Of a stretch of 64,000 nucleotides of DNA, positions 55,596 to 64,000 are shown piece after piece; position 1 is the first letter of the stretch, and each line of letters begins with the position of its first letter. Source of the DNA: Laspinema palackyanum D2c. GTDB taxonomy: Bacteria; Cyanobacteriota; Cyanobacteriia; Cyanobacteriales; Laspinemataceae. Where the stretch lies: assembly GCF_025370875.1 (NCBI RefSeq), contig NZ_JAMXFD010000006.1:1-64000 (forward strand), given 5' to 3'. The notes under the pieces were generated by a model. The model was given only the letters and a program-made list of their open reading frames with translations, was not told where the DNA came from and searched no databases. Both the position numbers and the translations under genes were made by a program.

Positions 55596-55755
55596 CTGCC
55601 CGGTTCCTCTCCAAAATCCCTGGCTAAGGGTTGACTATTCCTTCTGGAATAGTCCTTTGGCTAACATCCTCTATCCCCAGGTGGCGGCTCACGGGATTAG
55701 TTTAAGGTTAATCTTAGATTAAGATAAAAAACACGGTCTTAAATTTTTAATCAAA

Positions 55756-56052
55756 ATGCGACGTATGCAATTTTGGGGGGATACCCTGATTAATTATATT
55801 CAGCAAAATCCTCCCCTGTGTATCGAACTGGTGATGCTTTCGGCAGCCATTGTTTTACTGGGATTTTGGGGGGTGACTCTGGACTGGCCTTATATGGTCC
55901 TGAGTCTGAGTTATGCGGTGGGCTCGTCCTGTTCCTGTTTAGTTCGCGGTGCGATCGCCCCTTCTCCAACCTTTAGACTGCCCCAATTGACCGCAATTTT
56001 GTTATTAGTAGTCAGCTTCTTTAGTTTTGCTGATTTACTGGGTTATTTATAA
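55756..56052 (+). CDS. Small three-helix membrane protein, unknown function
   Basis: A 98-residue hydrophobic protein with about three transmembrane helices (ELVMLSAAIVLLGFWGVTL, YMVLSLSYAVGSSCSCLV, LTAILLLVVSFFSFADLLGYL). A pair of cysteines in SSCSC may matter. No family is recognised. Its 3' end overlaps the convergent VOC-family gene by 6 bp. Confidence 0.6.
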   Translation: MRRMQFWGDTLINYIQQNPPLCIELVMLSAAIVLLGFWGVTLDWPYMVLSLSYAVGSSCSCLVRGAIAPSPTFRLPQLTAILLLVVSFFSFADLLGYL

Positions 56053-56445
56053 TTTACTGGGGAAAGGCTCAATCGATTGATGAAAAATCAAGCGATTTCC
56101 TAATGGGTCATAAGCGTAAATTTCCCGTCCGTGAGAGGCGCTCATAATTTCTCCTGGGGGTGGATATCCTAACTGACCCAGATGGGCGATCGCCACCTCC
56201 AAATGGGTCACTTCAAAACATAAACTCATACTTCCCGAACCCTGGGGCAAAAACTCCGATTGATGACTGGCTTTTGGCTTAAAAATCCCTAATCTCAACC
56301 CGGCCGCAGAAAACTCAGCATAGACCCCTGGACGATAGGGATTGGGAGCGATCGCCAATAGTTGCTCATAAAATTCCACAATTTCTTCAAAATTAGCAGC
56401 CGCCAACGTCACAAAGGCGGCTTGATATTCAACATTGATTCCCAA
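56047..56445 (-). CDS. VOC-family (glyoxalase/bleomycin resistance-like) protein
   Basis: A 132-residue VOC-fold protein (YQAAFVTLAAANFEEIVEFYEQLL, SMSLCFEVTHLEVAIAHL, GREIYAYDPLGNRLIFHQ). The terminal D-P-x-GNRL segment is typical of the family. Several expected metal ligands are absent or shifted, so it may not be an active dioxygenase. Function unknown. Confidence 0.77.
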   Translation of the reverse strand: MGINVEYQAAFVTLAAANFEEIVEFYEQLLAIAPNPYRPGVYAEFSAAGLRLGIFKPKASHQSEFLPQGSGSMSLCFEVTHLEVAIAHLGQLGYPPPGEIMSASHGREIYAYDPLGNRLIFHQSIEPFPSKL

Positions 56446-56852
56446 AACAGCCGACTCCTGGTGAGATGCGATCGCTTAAATAATACCGAAATCTCCCACT
56501 ACCACTCCAGGTCCGGATAGCCCTACCCTAGAGGGTATGGGTCCGGGTTTTTCACCCCCATCCCCAACCCGTCCCCAATGATTTTCTCAAAACCCGTTGG
56601 TCCGAAGGGGCGCACCTGGACTAGAGTAAGAGGGGAAGATCGGAATTCTATCCGCTCATGGTAAATTAAGTGGGACTTATTAATCCCTTAAGTAGCAGTT
56701 ATTGAAGCTCATCCCCTTTGCAGTCCAAGCAGCGATGGGGCATAGGCCATAGGTTGTCACTGGTCAGGGGGGACGGCACACCCACCCTCTACTCCCCAGT
56801 TGACCCTATGTAACGTCCTTTGTAAGCACGATCGCAGAATTCAATAAAAAAT
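56446..56852. other. Intergenic region upstream of dxs
   Basis: About 400 bp upstream of dxs, including a 14-bp palindrome (taccctagagggta, 56524-56537) and a G/C-rich segment around 56700-56790 that could fold into an RNA leader. I cannot assign a known riboswitch or small RNA. The dxs promoter is presumably here. Confidence 0.4.
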
Positions 56853-58760
56853 ATGATGCATCTGAGTGAACTGTCTCACCCAAACCAGTTGCATGGTTTA
56901 TCCATCCATCAACTTGAGCAAATTGCTCGCCAAATTCGGGAAAAGCATCTGGAAACGATCGCCGCCTCTGGCGGTCACCTCGGCCCTGGATTGGGGGTGG
57001 TCGAACTCACCCTCGCCCTCTACCAAACCCTAGACCTCGATCACGATAAAGTCATCTGGGATGTGGGCCACCAAGCCTACCCCCATAAACTGATTACCGG
57101 ACGGTACAACAATTTCCACACCCTGCGCCAAAAAGATGGCGTTGCCGGATACCTCAAACGCAGCGAAAGCAAATTTGACCATTTTGGTGCCGGTCACGCC
57201 TCCACGAGCATTTCTGCCGGATTAGGCATGGCTTTAGCCCGGGATATGAAAGGGGAAAAATTCAAAGTAGTGGCAGTGATTGGCGATGGTGCACTCACCG
57301 GCGGCATGGCATTGGAAGCGATTAACCATGCCGGTCATTTGCCGCACACCAATTTGATGGTGGTCCTCAATGATAACGAAATGTCCATTTCTCCCAATGT
57401 GGGGGCGATTCCTCGTTATCTGAATAAAATGCGCCTGAGTCCCCCGGTTCAGTTCCTCAAAGACAATTTAGAGGAACAGTTCAAACATCTCCCCTTTGTC
57501 GGGGAAACCTTCACCCCAGAAATGCAACGCATCAAGGAAGGGATGAAGCGGTTGGCGGTTCCTAAAGTAGGGGCAGTTTTTGAGGAGTTGGGCTTTACCT
57601 ATATCGGACCCATCGATGGTCATAATCTGGAAGAGTTGATCACCACGTTCAATCAAGCGCATCAAATGCCAGGTCCGGTGTTGGTTCATGTCGCCACGGT
57701 GAAAGGGAAAGGCTATGCGATCGCCGAAAAAGACCAAGTGGGTTACCATGCCCAAAATCCCTTTAATCTGGCCACCGGAAAAGCCATTCCCTCCAACAAA
57801 CCCAAACCCCCCAGCTATTCCAAAGTTTTTGCCGAAACTCTGATTAAACTGGCGGAAGAAAACCCGAAAATTGTGGGAATTACCGCAGCAATGGCCACGG
57901 GAACGGGGTTAGATAAACTCCAGGCCAAACTTCCTAATCAGTACATCGATGTGGGGATTGCTGAACAACACGCCGCGACTCTGGCAGCGGGTTTAGCTTG
58001 TGAGGGAATTCGCCCAGTTTGCGCGATTTATTCCACCTTCCTGCAACGGGCCTATGATCAAATCATTCACGATATCTGCATTCAAAAATTACCCGTGTTT
58101 TTCTGTCTGGACCGGGCAGGAATTGTCGGGGCGGATGGCCCGACTCACCAAGGGTTATATGATATCGCCTCTCTGCGTTGCATTCCCAATTTGGTGCTGA
58201 TGGCACCGAAGGATGAGGCGGAACTGCAACGGATGTTAGTCACAGGAATTGACTACACCGATGGGGCGATCGCCATGCGCTATCCCCGAGGCAATGGTTA
58301 CGGTGTTCCCTTGATGGAAGAAGGATGGGAACCCCTGGAAATCGGCAAAGGAGAAATCCTCCGCAGCGGTGATGATTTATTAATCCTCGGCTATGGTTCA
58401 ATGGTCTATCCCGCCTTACAAACAGCGGAAATTCTCAACGAACATGGGATTTCTGCCACAGTGGTGAATGCGCGCTTTGTCAAACCCTTGGATACCGAGT
58501 TAATTTTGCCCCTGGCTCAACGGATTGGTAAAGTGGTGACGATGGAAGAAGGTTGCCTCATGGGCGGTTTTGGTTCGGCAGTGGCGGAAGCTTGCCTGGA
58601 TCAGAATATCCCCGTGTCCATGTTGCGTCTGGGTGTGCCGGATCAGTTGGTGGATCATGCCACACCGGAACAATCTTTCGCGGATTTGGGTTTAACTCCT
58701 TCTCAAATGGCCGATCGCGTTTTACAAACCTTTAAATCGCCGGTCTCTGTTGCTCATTAA
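56853..58760 (+). CDS. dxs: 1-deoxy-D-xylulose-5-phosphate synthase (Dxs)
   Basis: A 635-residue thiamine-diphosphate enzyme. The ThDP-binding motif is [18 protein letters not shown], the catalytic histidine region is [14 protein letters not shown] (H42), the transketolase-type glutamate lies in [15 protein letters not shown], and [16 protein letters not shown] follows. It makes DXP from pyruvate and glyceraldehyde 3-phosphate, the first step of the MEP isoprenoid pathway supplying carotenoids and chlorophyll phytol. The ATG at 56853 or 56856 starts it. A strong terminator follows. Confidence 0.96.
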   Translation: MMHLSELSHPNQLHGLSIHQLEQIARQIREKHLETIAASGGHLGPGLGVVELTLALYQTLDLDHDKVIWDVGHQAYPHKLITGRYNNFHTLRQKDGVAGYLKRSESKFDHFGAGHASTSISAGLGMALARDMKGEKFKVVAVIGDGALTGGMALEAINHAGHLPHTNLMVVLNDNEMSISPNVGAIPRYLNKMRLSPPVQFLKDNLEEQFKHLPFVGETFTPEMQRIKEGMKRLAVPKVGAVFEELGFTYIGPIDGHNLEELITTFNQAHQMPGPVLVHVATVKGKGYAIAEKDQVGYHAQNPFNLATGKAIPSNKPKPPSYSKVFAETLIKLAEENPKIVGITAAMATGTGLDKLQAKLPNQYIDVGIAEQHAATLAAGLACEGIRPVCAIYSTFLQRAYDQIIHDICIQKLPVFFCLDRAGIVGADGPTHQGLYDIASLRCIPNLVLMAPKDEAELQRMLVTGIDYTDGAIAMRYPRGNGYGVPLMEEGWEPLEIGKGEILRSGDDLLILGYGSMVYPALQTAEILNEHGISATVVNARFVKPLDTELILPLAQRIGKVVTMEEGCLMGGFGSAVAEACLDQNIPVSMLRLGVPDQLVDHATPEQSFADLGLTPSQMADRVLQTFKSPVSVAH

Positions 58761-58811
58761 TTAACAACCTGAGCAATTCTCCCTTTAAAATTATCCCTAG
58801 AACTCAGGAAT

Positions 58812-58849
58812 AGAGAACGCAGAGAAATCCTATTTTCTCTGCGTTCTCT
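58812..58849 (+). terminator. Intrinsic terminator of dxs
   Basis: A perfect 16-bp stem (agagaacgcagagaaa/tttctctgcgttctct) with a 6-nt loop lies 51 bp after the dxs stop and is followed by ttgt. It separates dxs from the FAD oxidoreductase gene. Confidence 0.8.
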
Positions 58850-58897
58850 TTGTCTGAATGATGATGGCTGTATTTCAGGACTAAATTGGGTGATATC

Positions 58898-60136
58898 ATG
58901 AAAAGTTTTGATGTGATTATTGTGGGTGCTGGCCCAGCAGGAGGGCATTGTGCAAGGCAATTAGCCTGTTCTGGCATCTCAGTTTTACTGGTGGAACAAC
59001 ATCAAACCTTTGAGGCAAATAATTTTTCTAGTGCTGTTACTCCAATGGAAACCTTAGCTCAATTTGAGTTACCGGAATCCGTGGTGGGGAGTTTTTGGAA
59101 TCAGCTTGTAATTTGCAGTACCCAGGTTCGCAAACAGTGGGAGTCTTCCACAGCGTTAGGTGCGGTGTTGAATTTTGCTAAACTTCGGGAATTTTTGGCC
59201 GGGGAAGTAACGAGAAATGGGGGTGAGGTGTGGTTGGGTCATCGCTACCTGAGTCACTCTTCCCCGGATGGGGAAACGGTGGTGATGCTTAAACCCCACG
59301 GGAAAGAACCCATCGCCCTTCGGACTCGGGTTTTAGTCGATGCTACAGGGTCCACGCGATCGCTGCTGTCCCCTCCCCGCCAACAGCGCCCTGATTTTTT
59401 TTCCGGCACCGGCATCGAATATTTAATTCAAGTGCAGGACTCCACTTACCAATCTTGTGCTGAGTCTCTGATTTTTTTCCTCGGCCATCACTGGATGCCT
59501 CAAGGGTATTCCTGGATTTTTCCGATGGAACGCAATATTCTCAAGGTAGGGGCGGCTCGTTATTACGGTCAACATCAAATTCTCCAGGATAACTATCCGG
59601 CGATTAAACAGTCCATTGAGTTGCTGATTAAAGACTATCTTCAGATTGATGACTATCACCGCTTAGAAACCCACGGTTCGACGCTGCACTACAGTCGAGG
59701 ACTGCAAGATATTTATTACCGAGATAATTTAATCGCCATTGGGGATGCGGTTTCCTCGGTGAATTGTTTGGGGGGAGAAGGGATTCGGCATGGCATGGCC
59801 TCGGCACAGATTGCCAGCGAGTATATCCAGGAGTATCTGGCCGATCGCCGAGGCGATTTCGCGGAGTATCAACACCACCTCCACCAGCAATTTAAGCGGT
59901 CCTGGGATATTTCGGAGCGGATCGCTACAAAAGTTTATCTGGTGTATAGCGATCGCCGGATTGATCAAGGGTTGGCCTATTTAGGAAACCTGGAAGTCTC
60001 GGAGGTGATCGAGCTTTTATTCTCCTATCGATTTGAAAATATGACGAAAGGGGTCGGGCGCATCCTCCTGAGCAAACTGACTGAATTTTGGCAAAAAATT
60101 GGGCAAAGATTGGGCCTATCTAGTACAATCAGTTAG
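58898..60136 (+). CDS. FAD-dependent oxidoreductase, geranylgeranyl reductase-like
   Basis: A 412-residue flavoprotein with a Rossmann FAD motif [17 protein letters not shown] (G10-x-G-x2-G), a central [12 protein letters not shown] segment and the second FAD motif [25 protein letters not shown]. This is the layout of the geranylgeranyl reductase/lycopene-cyclase group, which reduces or cyclises isoprenoids. The position next to dxs suggests an isoprenoid substrate, but that is inference. It is not ChlP, which is usually better conserved at the N-terminus. Start at the ATG 58898; a TTG at 58886 is in frame. Confidence 0.75.
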   Translation: MKSFDVIIVGAGPAGGHCARQLACSGISVLLVEQHQTFEANNFSSAVTPMETLAQFELPESVVGSFWNQLVICSTQVRKQWESSTALGAVLNFAKLREFLAGEVTRNGGEVWLGHRYLSHSSPDGETVVMLKPHGKEPIALRTRVLVDATGSTRSLLSPPRQQRPDFFSGTGIEYLIQVQDSTYQSCAESLIFFLGHHWMPQGYSWIFPMERNILKVGAARYYGQHQILQDNYPAIKQSIELLIKDYLQIDDYHRLETHGSTLHYSRGLQDIYYRDNLIAIGDAVSSVNCLGGEGIRHGMASAQIASEYIQEYLADRRGDFAEYQHHLHQQFKRSWDISERIATKVYLVYSDRRIDQGLAYLGNLEVSEVIELLFSYRFENMTKGVGRILLSKLTEFWQKIGQRLGLSSTIS

Positions 60137-60168
60137 AGCCAATTAACCTAGTTTTCACCGGATTGATT

Positions 60169-61227
60169 ATGTCTGGAAATCCTCCCGTTTATCCCGTTTT
60201 GTGGAAAAAAGACCATGTAGCGCTCATTGACCAAACTCGTCTACCGACGGAGTATGCCGTGGTAGAAATTCGCCGCTATGACGATATGGCAAGGGCCATT
60301 CAAACCATGATTGTGCGCGGTGCTCCCGCAATTGGAGTGGCGGCAGCTTATGGAATGTATTTGGGGGCTAGGGACATCCAAACGGAGGAACGGGGGGAGT
60401 TTTTGACTCAGTTAGAAACCGTGGCGGAAACGTTACGCCAGACTCGTCCCACGGCGGTGAATTTGTTTTGGGCGATCGCCCGAATGCAAACGGTGGCAAG
60501 GCAGACTTTGGGCCCGGTGAGTTATCTCAAGAAAGTCTTGCTAGAAACGGCGCAGGGGATTCAAGCAGAAGATTTAAAAACCTGTCAGGCGATCGGCGAT
60601 TACGGTTTGGAGGCTCTTCCGAGTACGCCACAAAAGCTGCGAATTCTTACCCATTGTAATGCCGGGGCGTTAGCGACCGCAGGATATGGGACGGCATTGG
60701 GAGTGGTGCGATCGGCGTGGAAATGCGATCGCCTCGAACGAGTCTATGCCGATGAAACCCGTCCCCGTCTACAAGGGGCGAAACTGACCACTTGGGAATG
60801 TGTGCAGGAGGGAATTCCCGTGACCGCGATCGCCGATAATATGGCCGCACACTGCATGAAACAAGGATTGATTGATGCCGTGGTGGTGGGTGCCGATCGC
60901 ATTGCTGCAAATGGGGATACGGCTAACAAAATTGGCACTTATAATTTAGCCATTGTTGCTAAAGCCCATGCCATTCCTTTTTTCGTCGCCGCACCCTTAT
61001 CCACGATTGATTTTACCTTAATTGAAGGCAGCGCCATTCCCATCGAAATTCGCGATGCGGAAGAACTCTATCAAATTGGTTCCACTCGCATTTATCCCCT
61101 CGGCGTGGAATTTTACAATCCCGCCTTTGATGTCACTCCGGCAGAATTAATTACCGCCATTATCACCGAATATGGGGCCGTGGAACCCTCGGAGTTGCAC
61201 CGCTTGCAAAGTCAGCAGGTGGGTTAG
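60169..61227 (+). CDS. mtnA: S-methyl-5-thioribose-1-phosphate isomerase (MtnA)
   Basis: A 352-residue protein of the eIF2B-like fold. The catalytic cysteine sits in [19 protein letters not shown] (C163) and the catalytic aspartate in [20 protein letters not shown] (D243). It isomerises methylthioribose 1-phosphate to methylthioribulose 1-phosphate in the methionine salvage pathway. The ATG at 60169 is preferred to a TTG two codons upstream. It is 32 bp after the flavoprotein gene, so the two may be co-transcribed. Confidence 0.93.
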   Translation: MSGNPPVYPVLWKKDHVALIDQTRLPTEYAVVEIRRYDDMARAIQTMIVRGAPAIGVAAAYGMYLGARDIQTEERGEFLTQLETVAETLRQTRPTAVNLFWAIARMQTVARQTLGPVSYLKKVLLETAQGIQAEDLKTCQAIGDYGLEALPSTPQKLRILTHCNAGALATAGYGTALGVVRSAWKCDRLERVYADETRPRLQGAKLTTWECVQEGIPVTAIADNMAAHCMKQGLIDAVVVGADRIAANGDTANKIGTYNLAIVAKAHAIPFFVAAPLSTIDFTLIEGSAIPIEIRDAEELYQIGSTRIYPLGVEFYNPAFDVTPAELITAIITEYGAVEPSELHRLQSQQVG

Positions 61228-61354
61228 GGAGACCTCATGAGCAGGGTGAGCCAATAGGGTGGGACTTTTCTGTTGGCCTTTTGCCATGACTAGGGTGGGT
61301 ATAATGGGCGATTTATGTAATCACGACGTTTTTTTAATTCAAGAGGCTAACCCG

Positions 61355-62041
61355 ATGGAATGGCATCAAAAAGAAGAAATTATTTTGAGCTTCATTAAAA
61401 CAATTTTTGAGGAGATCATAGCAGAAAATCCCACCTTACCCATTAGAGTTGGGGCTAGAGGAGGGGCGGAAATTAGTGATATTTTAGAAGATAAATTTGT
61501 TCAAAAAGCAGAAAATAAAGAAAATATATTCAAGGTGGGAGGTGCGCCAAAGGGTCAAACAAAAAATCCTTATGATATTTATTTCGTTTATGAATTTTCT
61601 AGCTTAGAACAACAGTTGGTTTGGATAGACATAAAAGCTACAAACTTATTTTATAAAGATAGTAACCCCGATATGGGAACTTATAAAAAATTTATAAAAT
61701 TTTTTGGTTCAGGCAATTATTTTGCTATTTATTGCCAATTAGCTTATCTTCCTAAAGGGGAAGAACTCCAGTTTGTCCAGACCCCCCAAGATGAAATCGT
61801 CACCGTGTTTTTATTAAAAGATATCCACCATAGTTTTCGGATTCAACCTAATAATCAAATCCAAGTTAACTACGCTGCTCCTTCTGAACCGAGAAGTCTG
61901 AGGGAGTTTATTGATTTGCTAAAAAGCAAAGTTCAAGAGTCTTTAGAACGGAAAAAGAAAATAATAGAGAGAGAAATGAAAAACTTAGATAATGAGTTTG
62001 AATCAATCAAACAGACTGTACAAAACACTCTATCTCGTTGA
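61355..62041 (+). CDS. Putative restriction endonuclease, PD-(D/E)xK-like
   Basis: A 228-residue protein, AT-rich and HIP1-free unlike its neighbours. The region NPYDIYFVYEFSS...QLVWIDIKATNLF has the spacing of a PD-(D/E)xK nuclease core (D..., then D-x-K). The C-terminal part is a basic helix with coiled-coil character (ERKKKIIEREMKNLDNEFESIK). Together with the convergent adenine methyltransferase it forms a probable type II restriction-modification pair. The ATG at 61355 is chosen because AAGAGG lies eight bases upstream. The recognition sequence cannot be predicted. Confidence 0.72.
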   Translation: MEWHQKEEIILSFIKTIFEEIIAENPTLPIRVGARGGAEISDILEDKFVQKAENKENIFKVGGAPKGQTKNPYDIYFVYEFSSLEQQLVWIDIKATNLFYKDSNPDMGTYKKFIKFFGSGNYFAIYCQLAYLPKGEELQFVQTPQDEIVTVFLLKDIHHSFRIQPNNQIQVNYAAPSEPRSLREFIDLLKSKVQESLERKKKIIEREMKNLDNEFESIKQTVQNTLSR

Positions 62042-63827
62042 TTTCTTCTGGGGTTAAATTTAAGTAATGATAAATCATGTCATCAATTTTATCTCGCTGG
62101 ATAGGGGATAAATTAATGATTTCATAAAACCAAGAGCTAGTGATGTCTATCCAAAAAGGTAATTGTCTGAGATCCCCGACTTTGATTTGAGGTTGTTGTT
62201 TAACATTTTTTCTAATAACATCGAGTTTGTATGCCATATATAAGTACAACTTTGAATTCAGCAAGCGTTCCGTGTAAATAAGAACCTTTTCCCACTCCTC
62301 TTTTTGAAAGGCGGAGTAAATAGGGGTTAAGATATATAAGCTGTTATTGGCCATCAGGTTTTCCCTCGTAAATTTAACAATTAAGCGGTGAGAAGACTGG
62401 CGGATAAAGAGCTTAGGAGATAAGTACATTTCTAGGGGACCAAGTCCTATCCGTTTTTTATTTTTTATTCCCTTTTGTTCTAAGGTTTTCCTAATTTCTT
62501 CACTCAGGCGTAGTTGTAAGTCTCGATCATATTTTATATGATGATAAATTTTAAAAGGTTTGTCTGGATGAGATAAAGATTTACCTCCTTCAAGATAAGG
62601 CATAATTAATCCAGAATCATCTCTCTCATAAATTTCTTTCTCCACTAAAAATTGTTCGGTTAGATCTAAAAGCATACAACAAGTTCTTATGGATTTTCCA
62701 GGAAAATAATGACTGATTGACTGGAAACTACGCATTTTTTGTAAAATGAAATTGTTTTGAATAAAATTTATTTTACACTCAGCATTTTCCAGCCATTTTA
62801 CTTGATTAATTTTCTGCTCAACTCCTGTAGATAAGTTTCTGAGTAACACCGGATTTTTAGGAATATGTTTTGTGATCTGCCAGATAGTTTGACCACTAGC
62901 GACCCTATCAAAATCCGCCAGACCAATATCAATAGAATTAATTTGAAAATTAGAGACAACCCATTTTCTCAGAAAATAAGCTGAGGTTTCATAAATTGAG
63001 TTATCCAAAAGGTATATTAACTGACCCCCTTCTTTTAGCAGATTTAAGCCATGCTCTATAAAAAACATATAAGAATTCAGCTTTCCATTTTTGATTTCAC
63101 CGGGAATAAATTCATAGCTTTTCAAGTAGTATTGTCTGTGGATTTCTGGTAATTTCTTACTTCTTCTCCCATAAAATGTAATAAAAGGCGGATTAGAAAT
63201 AACATAATCAAATTTTTCAGCCTGTTTGAGGTCAAGTACACACTTAGAATCTATATAAATAGGATTAAAATCAATTAAAAAATCAAAACCAGTATGGGGT
63301 TTTACTGTAAAATCAGTCTCATAAAATTTGAGTTTTTCATAGAGAACTCTATCAATTACAGCGGAAGGGTAAATTTGCTGCAATTTTAGTAGAATATTTA
63401 ATTTAGCCAACTCTAAAGCTTCTCTATCTAAATCAAAAGCATATAAAGAATTTATTAGTTTGTCTATCGAAATTCCTGGAAGTTCAGTTAAAATCTTGTC
63501 GATTAGTGCCAACAACAAGTTTCCCGTTCCCACTCCTGGATCCAGGTACTTAGATTGTTCATTGATTTTTATCTTGGAAATTATTTTCTCTTGACAGATT
63601 GGAGGAGTATAAAATGCCCCTAAGCGTTGATCCCTCGACTGTTCAAAAAATCTCCAAAAATCTTTTATTTCTGTAAAATTATCATCTCTATCATTTAGTT
63701 CAAATTTTTCCCAGATAAAATCTTTAAAAGATCTATTTTGAATAGCCAAAGATAATTTTATGGCTAAACTCTTAAACTCGGGAGAGAAGGTGTTGGTACA
63801 ACGGGTTACTAAAGCGTTGACATTCAT
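62007..63827 (-). CDS. N6-adenine DNA methyltransferase (Eco57I/TaqI-like)
   Basis: A 606-residue DNA methyltransferase. The N-terminal GAFYTPP motif (70-76), SAM motif I DPGVGTGNLL (96-105) and catalytic motif IV NPPF (212-215) identify an N6-adenine enzyme of the gamma or Eco57I type. The remaining 350 residues probably hold the target-recognition domain. The gene is markedly AT-rich. Its 3' end overlaps the endonuclease gene by 35 bp in convergent orientation, so the two cannot share a promoter and antisense transcription may affect both. A type IIG fusion is not supported, since the nuclease is separate. Confidence 0.88.
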   Translation of the reverse strand: MNVNALVTRCTNTFSPEFKSLAIKLSLAIQNRSFKDFIWEKFELNDRDDNFTEIKDFWRFFEQSRDQRLGAFYTPPICQEKIISKIKINEQSKYLDPGVGTGNLLLALIDKILTELPGISIDKLINSLYAFDLDREALELAKLNILLKLQQIYPSAVIDRVLYEKLKFYETDFTVKPHTGFDFLIDFNPIYIDSKCVLDLKQAEKFDYVISNPPFITFYGRRSKKLPEIHRQYYLKSYEFIPGEIKNGKLNSYMFFIEHGLNLLKEGGQLIYLLDNSIYETSAYFLRKWVVSNFQINSIDIGLADFDRVASGQTIWQITKHIPKNPVLLRNLSTGVEQKINQVKWLENAECKINFIQNNFILQKMRSFQSISHYFPGKSIRTCCMLLDLTEQFLVEKEIYERDDSGLIMPYLEGGKSLSHPDKPFKIYHHIKYDRDLQLRLSEEIRKTLEQKGIKNKKRIGLGPLEMYLSPKLFIRQSSHRLIVKFTRENLMANNSLYILTPIYSAFQKEEWEKVLIYTERLLNSKLYLYMAYKLDVIRKNVKQQPQIKVGDLRQLPFWIDITSSWFYEIINLSPIQRDKIDDMIYHYLNLTPEEINEIECFVQSV

Positions 63828-64000
63828 AGTAAATTTATCCCCTAAAGAGAAATTTTTAAAATTGTCTAAATTTATGGAAAAATGACTTTAAAATTGGGAG
63901 ATTTAAGGTTACTAAAAACTCATCTAGTAATTTTAATTTAGCCCATTTTTCCAATTTTTAGCCCTGTTTAGATTAAAATTATTATACCATATTTTGGCAA
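63828..64000. other. AT-rich upstream region of the methyltransferase at the window edge
   Basis: The last 173 bp are very AT-rich (aaatttttaaaattg, attttggcaa) and show no gene; they presumably hold the methyltransferase promoter. The cassette may continue beyond the window. Confidence 0.4.

Noticed and set aside
56640-56850. Possible structured RNA or tRNA upstream of dxs
   Set aside because: No cloverleaf or T-loop consensus found; the G/C-rich stretch alone is not enough.
62007-63827. Methyltransferase as the missing DrmMI partner of the drmD-like gene
   Set aside because: It is 60 kb away, paired with an endonuclease and different in composition, so it is an independent restriction-modification enzyme.

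Overview
The window comes from a cyanobacterium, most likely a filamentous non-heterocystous (Oscillatoria/Laspinema-like) strain; the genus is an inference. The octamer GCGATCGC (HIP1) occurs throughout, and the gene content is cyanobacterial: a GUN4-domain protein, ferredoxin-type sulfite reductase, a VTE6-like DUF92 protein, a DUF1825 protein, a TxlA/HCF164-type thioredoxin and a NIL-domain ferredoxin. The genes are mostly single housekeeping genes or short pairs in both orientations, separated by intergenic spacers rich in small palindromic repeats. I saw no rRNA, tRNA, CRISPR array or insertion sequence.

Left part (1-14.5 kb): a 30-bp tandem array, a DISARM-type SNF2 helicase (drmD-like), divergent sbcD-sbcC, a MazEF-type toxin-antitoxin pair, a dehydratase/thioesterase/acyl-CoA-dehydrogenase cluster, a MAPEG protein, a zinc-ribbon/GUN4 protein and a prohibitin-like protein.

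14.8-18.1 kb: a compact three-gene locus encoding an HNH nuclease (PtuB-like), an AAA/ABC-type ATPase (PtuA-like) and a second, shorter paralogue of that ATPase that keeps Walker A but has lost its ABC signature, catalytic glutamate and H-switch. This is a Septu-like defence locus with an extra, apparently non-catalytic ATPase, and is the strongest candidate for an undescribed variant system.

18.2-41 kb: 5-oxoprolinase, glycerophosphodiesterase, RecQ helicase, two tandem glycine-rich stress proteins, membrane proteins, an M48 protease, a MITE-like element, a large beta-propeller/cadherin-like/RTX protein, a VTE6 homologue, two small enzymes, a covarying palindromic repeat cluster, rsmE, a DUF389 protein and a sulfite reductase whose C-terminus carries a ribbon-helix-helix-like segment.

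41-61 kb: a 1.2-kb non-coding stretch, a GtrA-like protein, murG, txlA-like, a ferredoxin, lepB, a DUF1825 protein, a class A penicillin-binding protein, tyrS-pyrF plus a third gene whose 5' end is built from two in-frame 120-bp intergenic repeats, a family 4 uracil-DNA glycosylase, a phosphoribosyltransferase, dxs, an FAD oxidoreductase and mtnA.

61.3-64 kb: a visibly AT-rich, HIP1-free cassette of a PD-(D/E)xK-like endonuclease and an N6-adenine methyltransferase that converge and overlap, probably a horizontally acquired restriction-modification system. Defence and genome-stability genes (DrmD-like, SbcCD, MazEF, Septu-like, RecQ, restriction-modification) are therefore scattered between housekeeping genes rather than gathered in one island.
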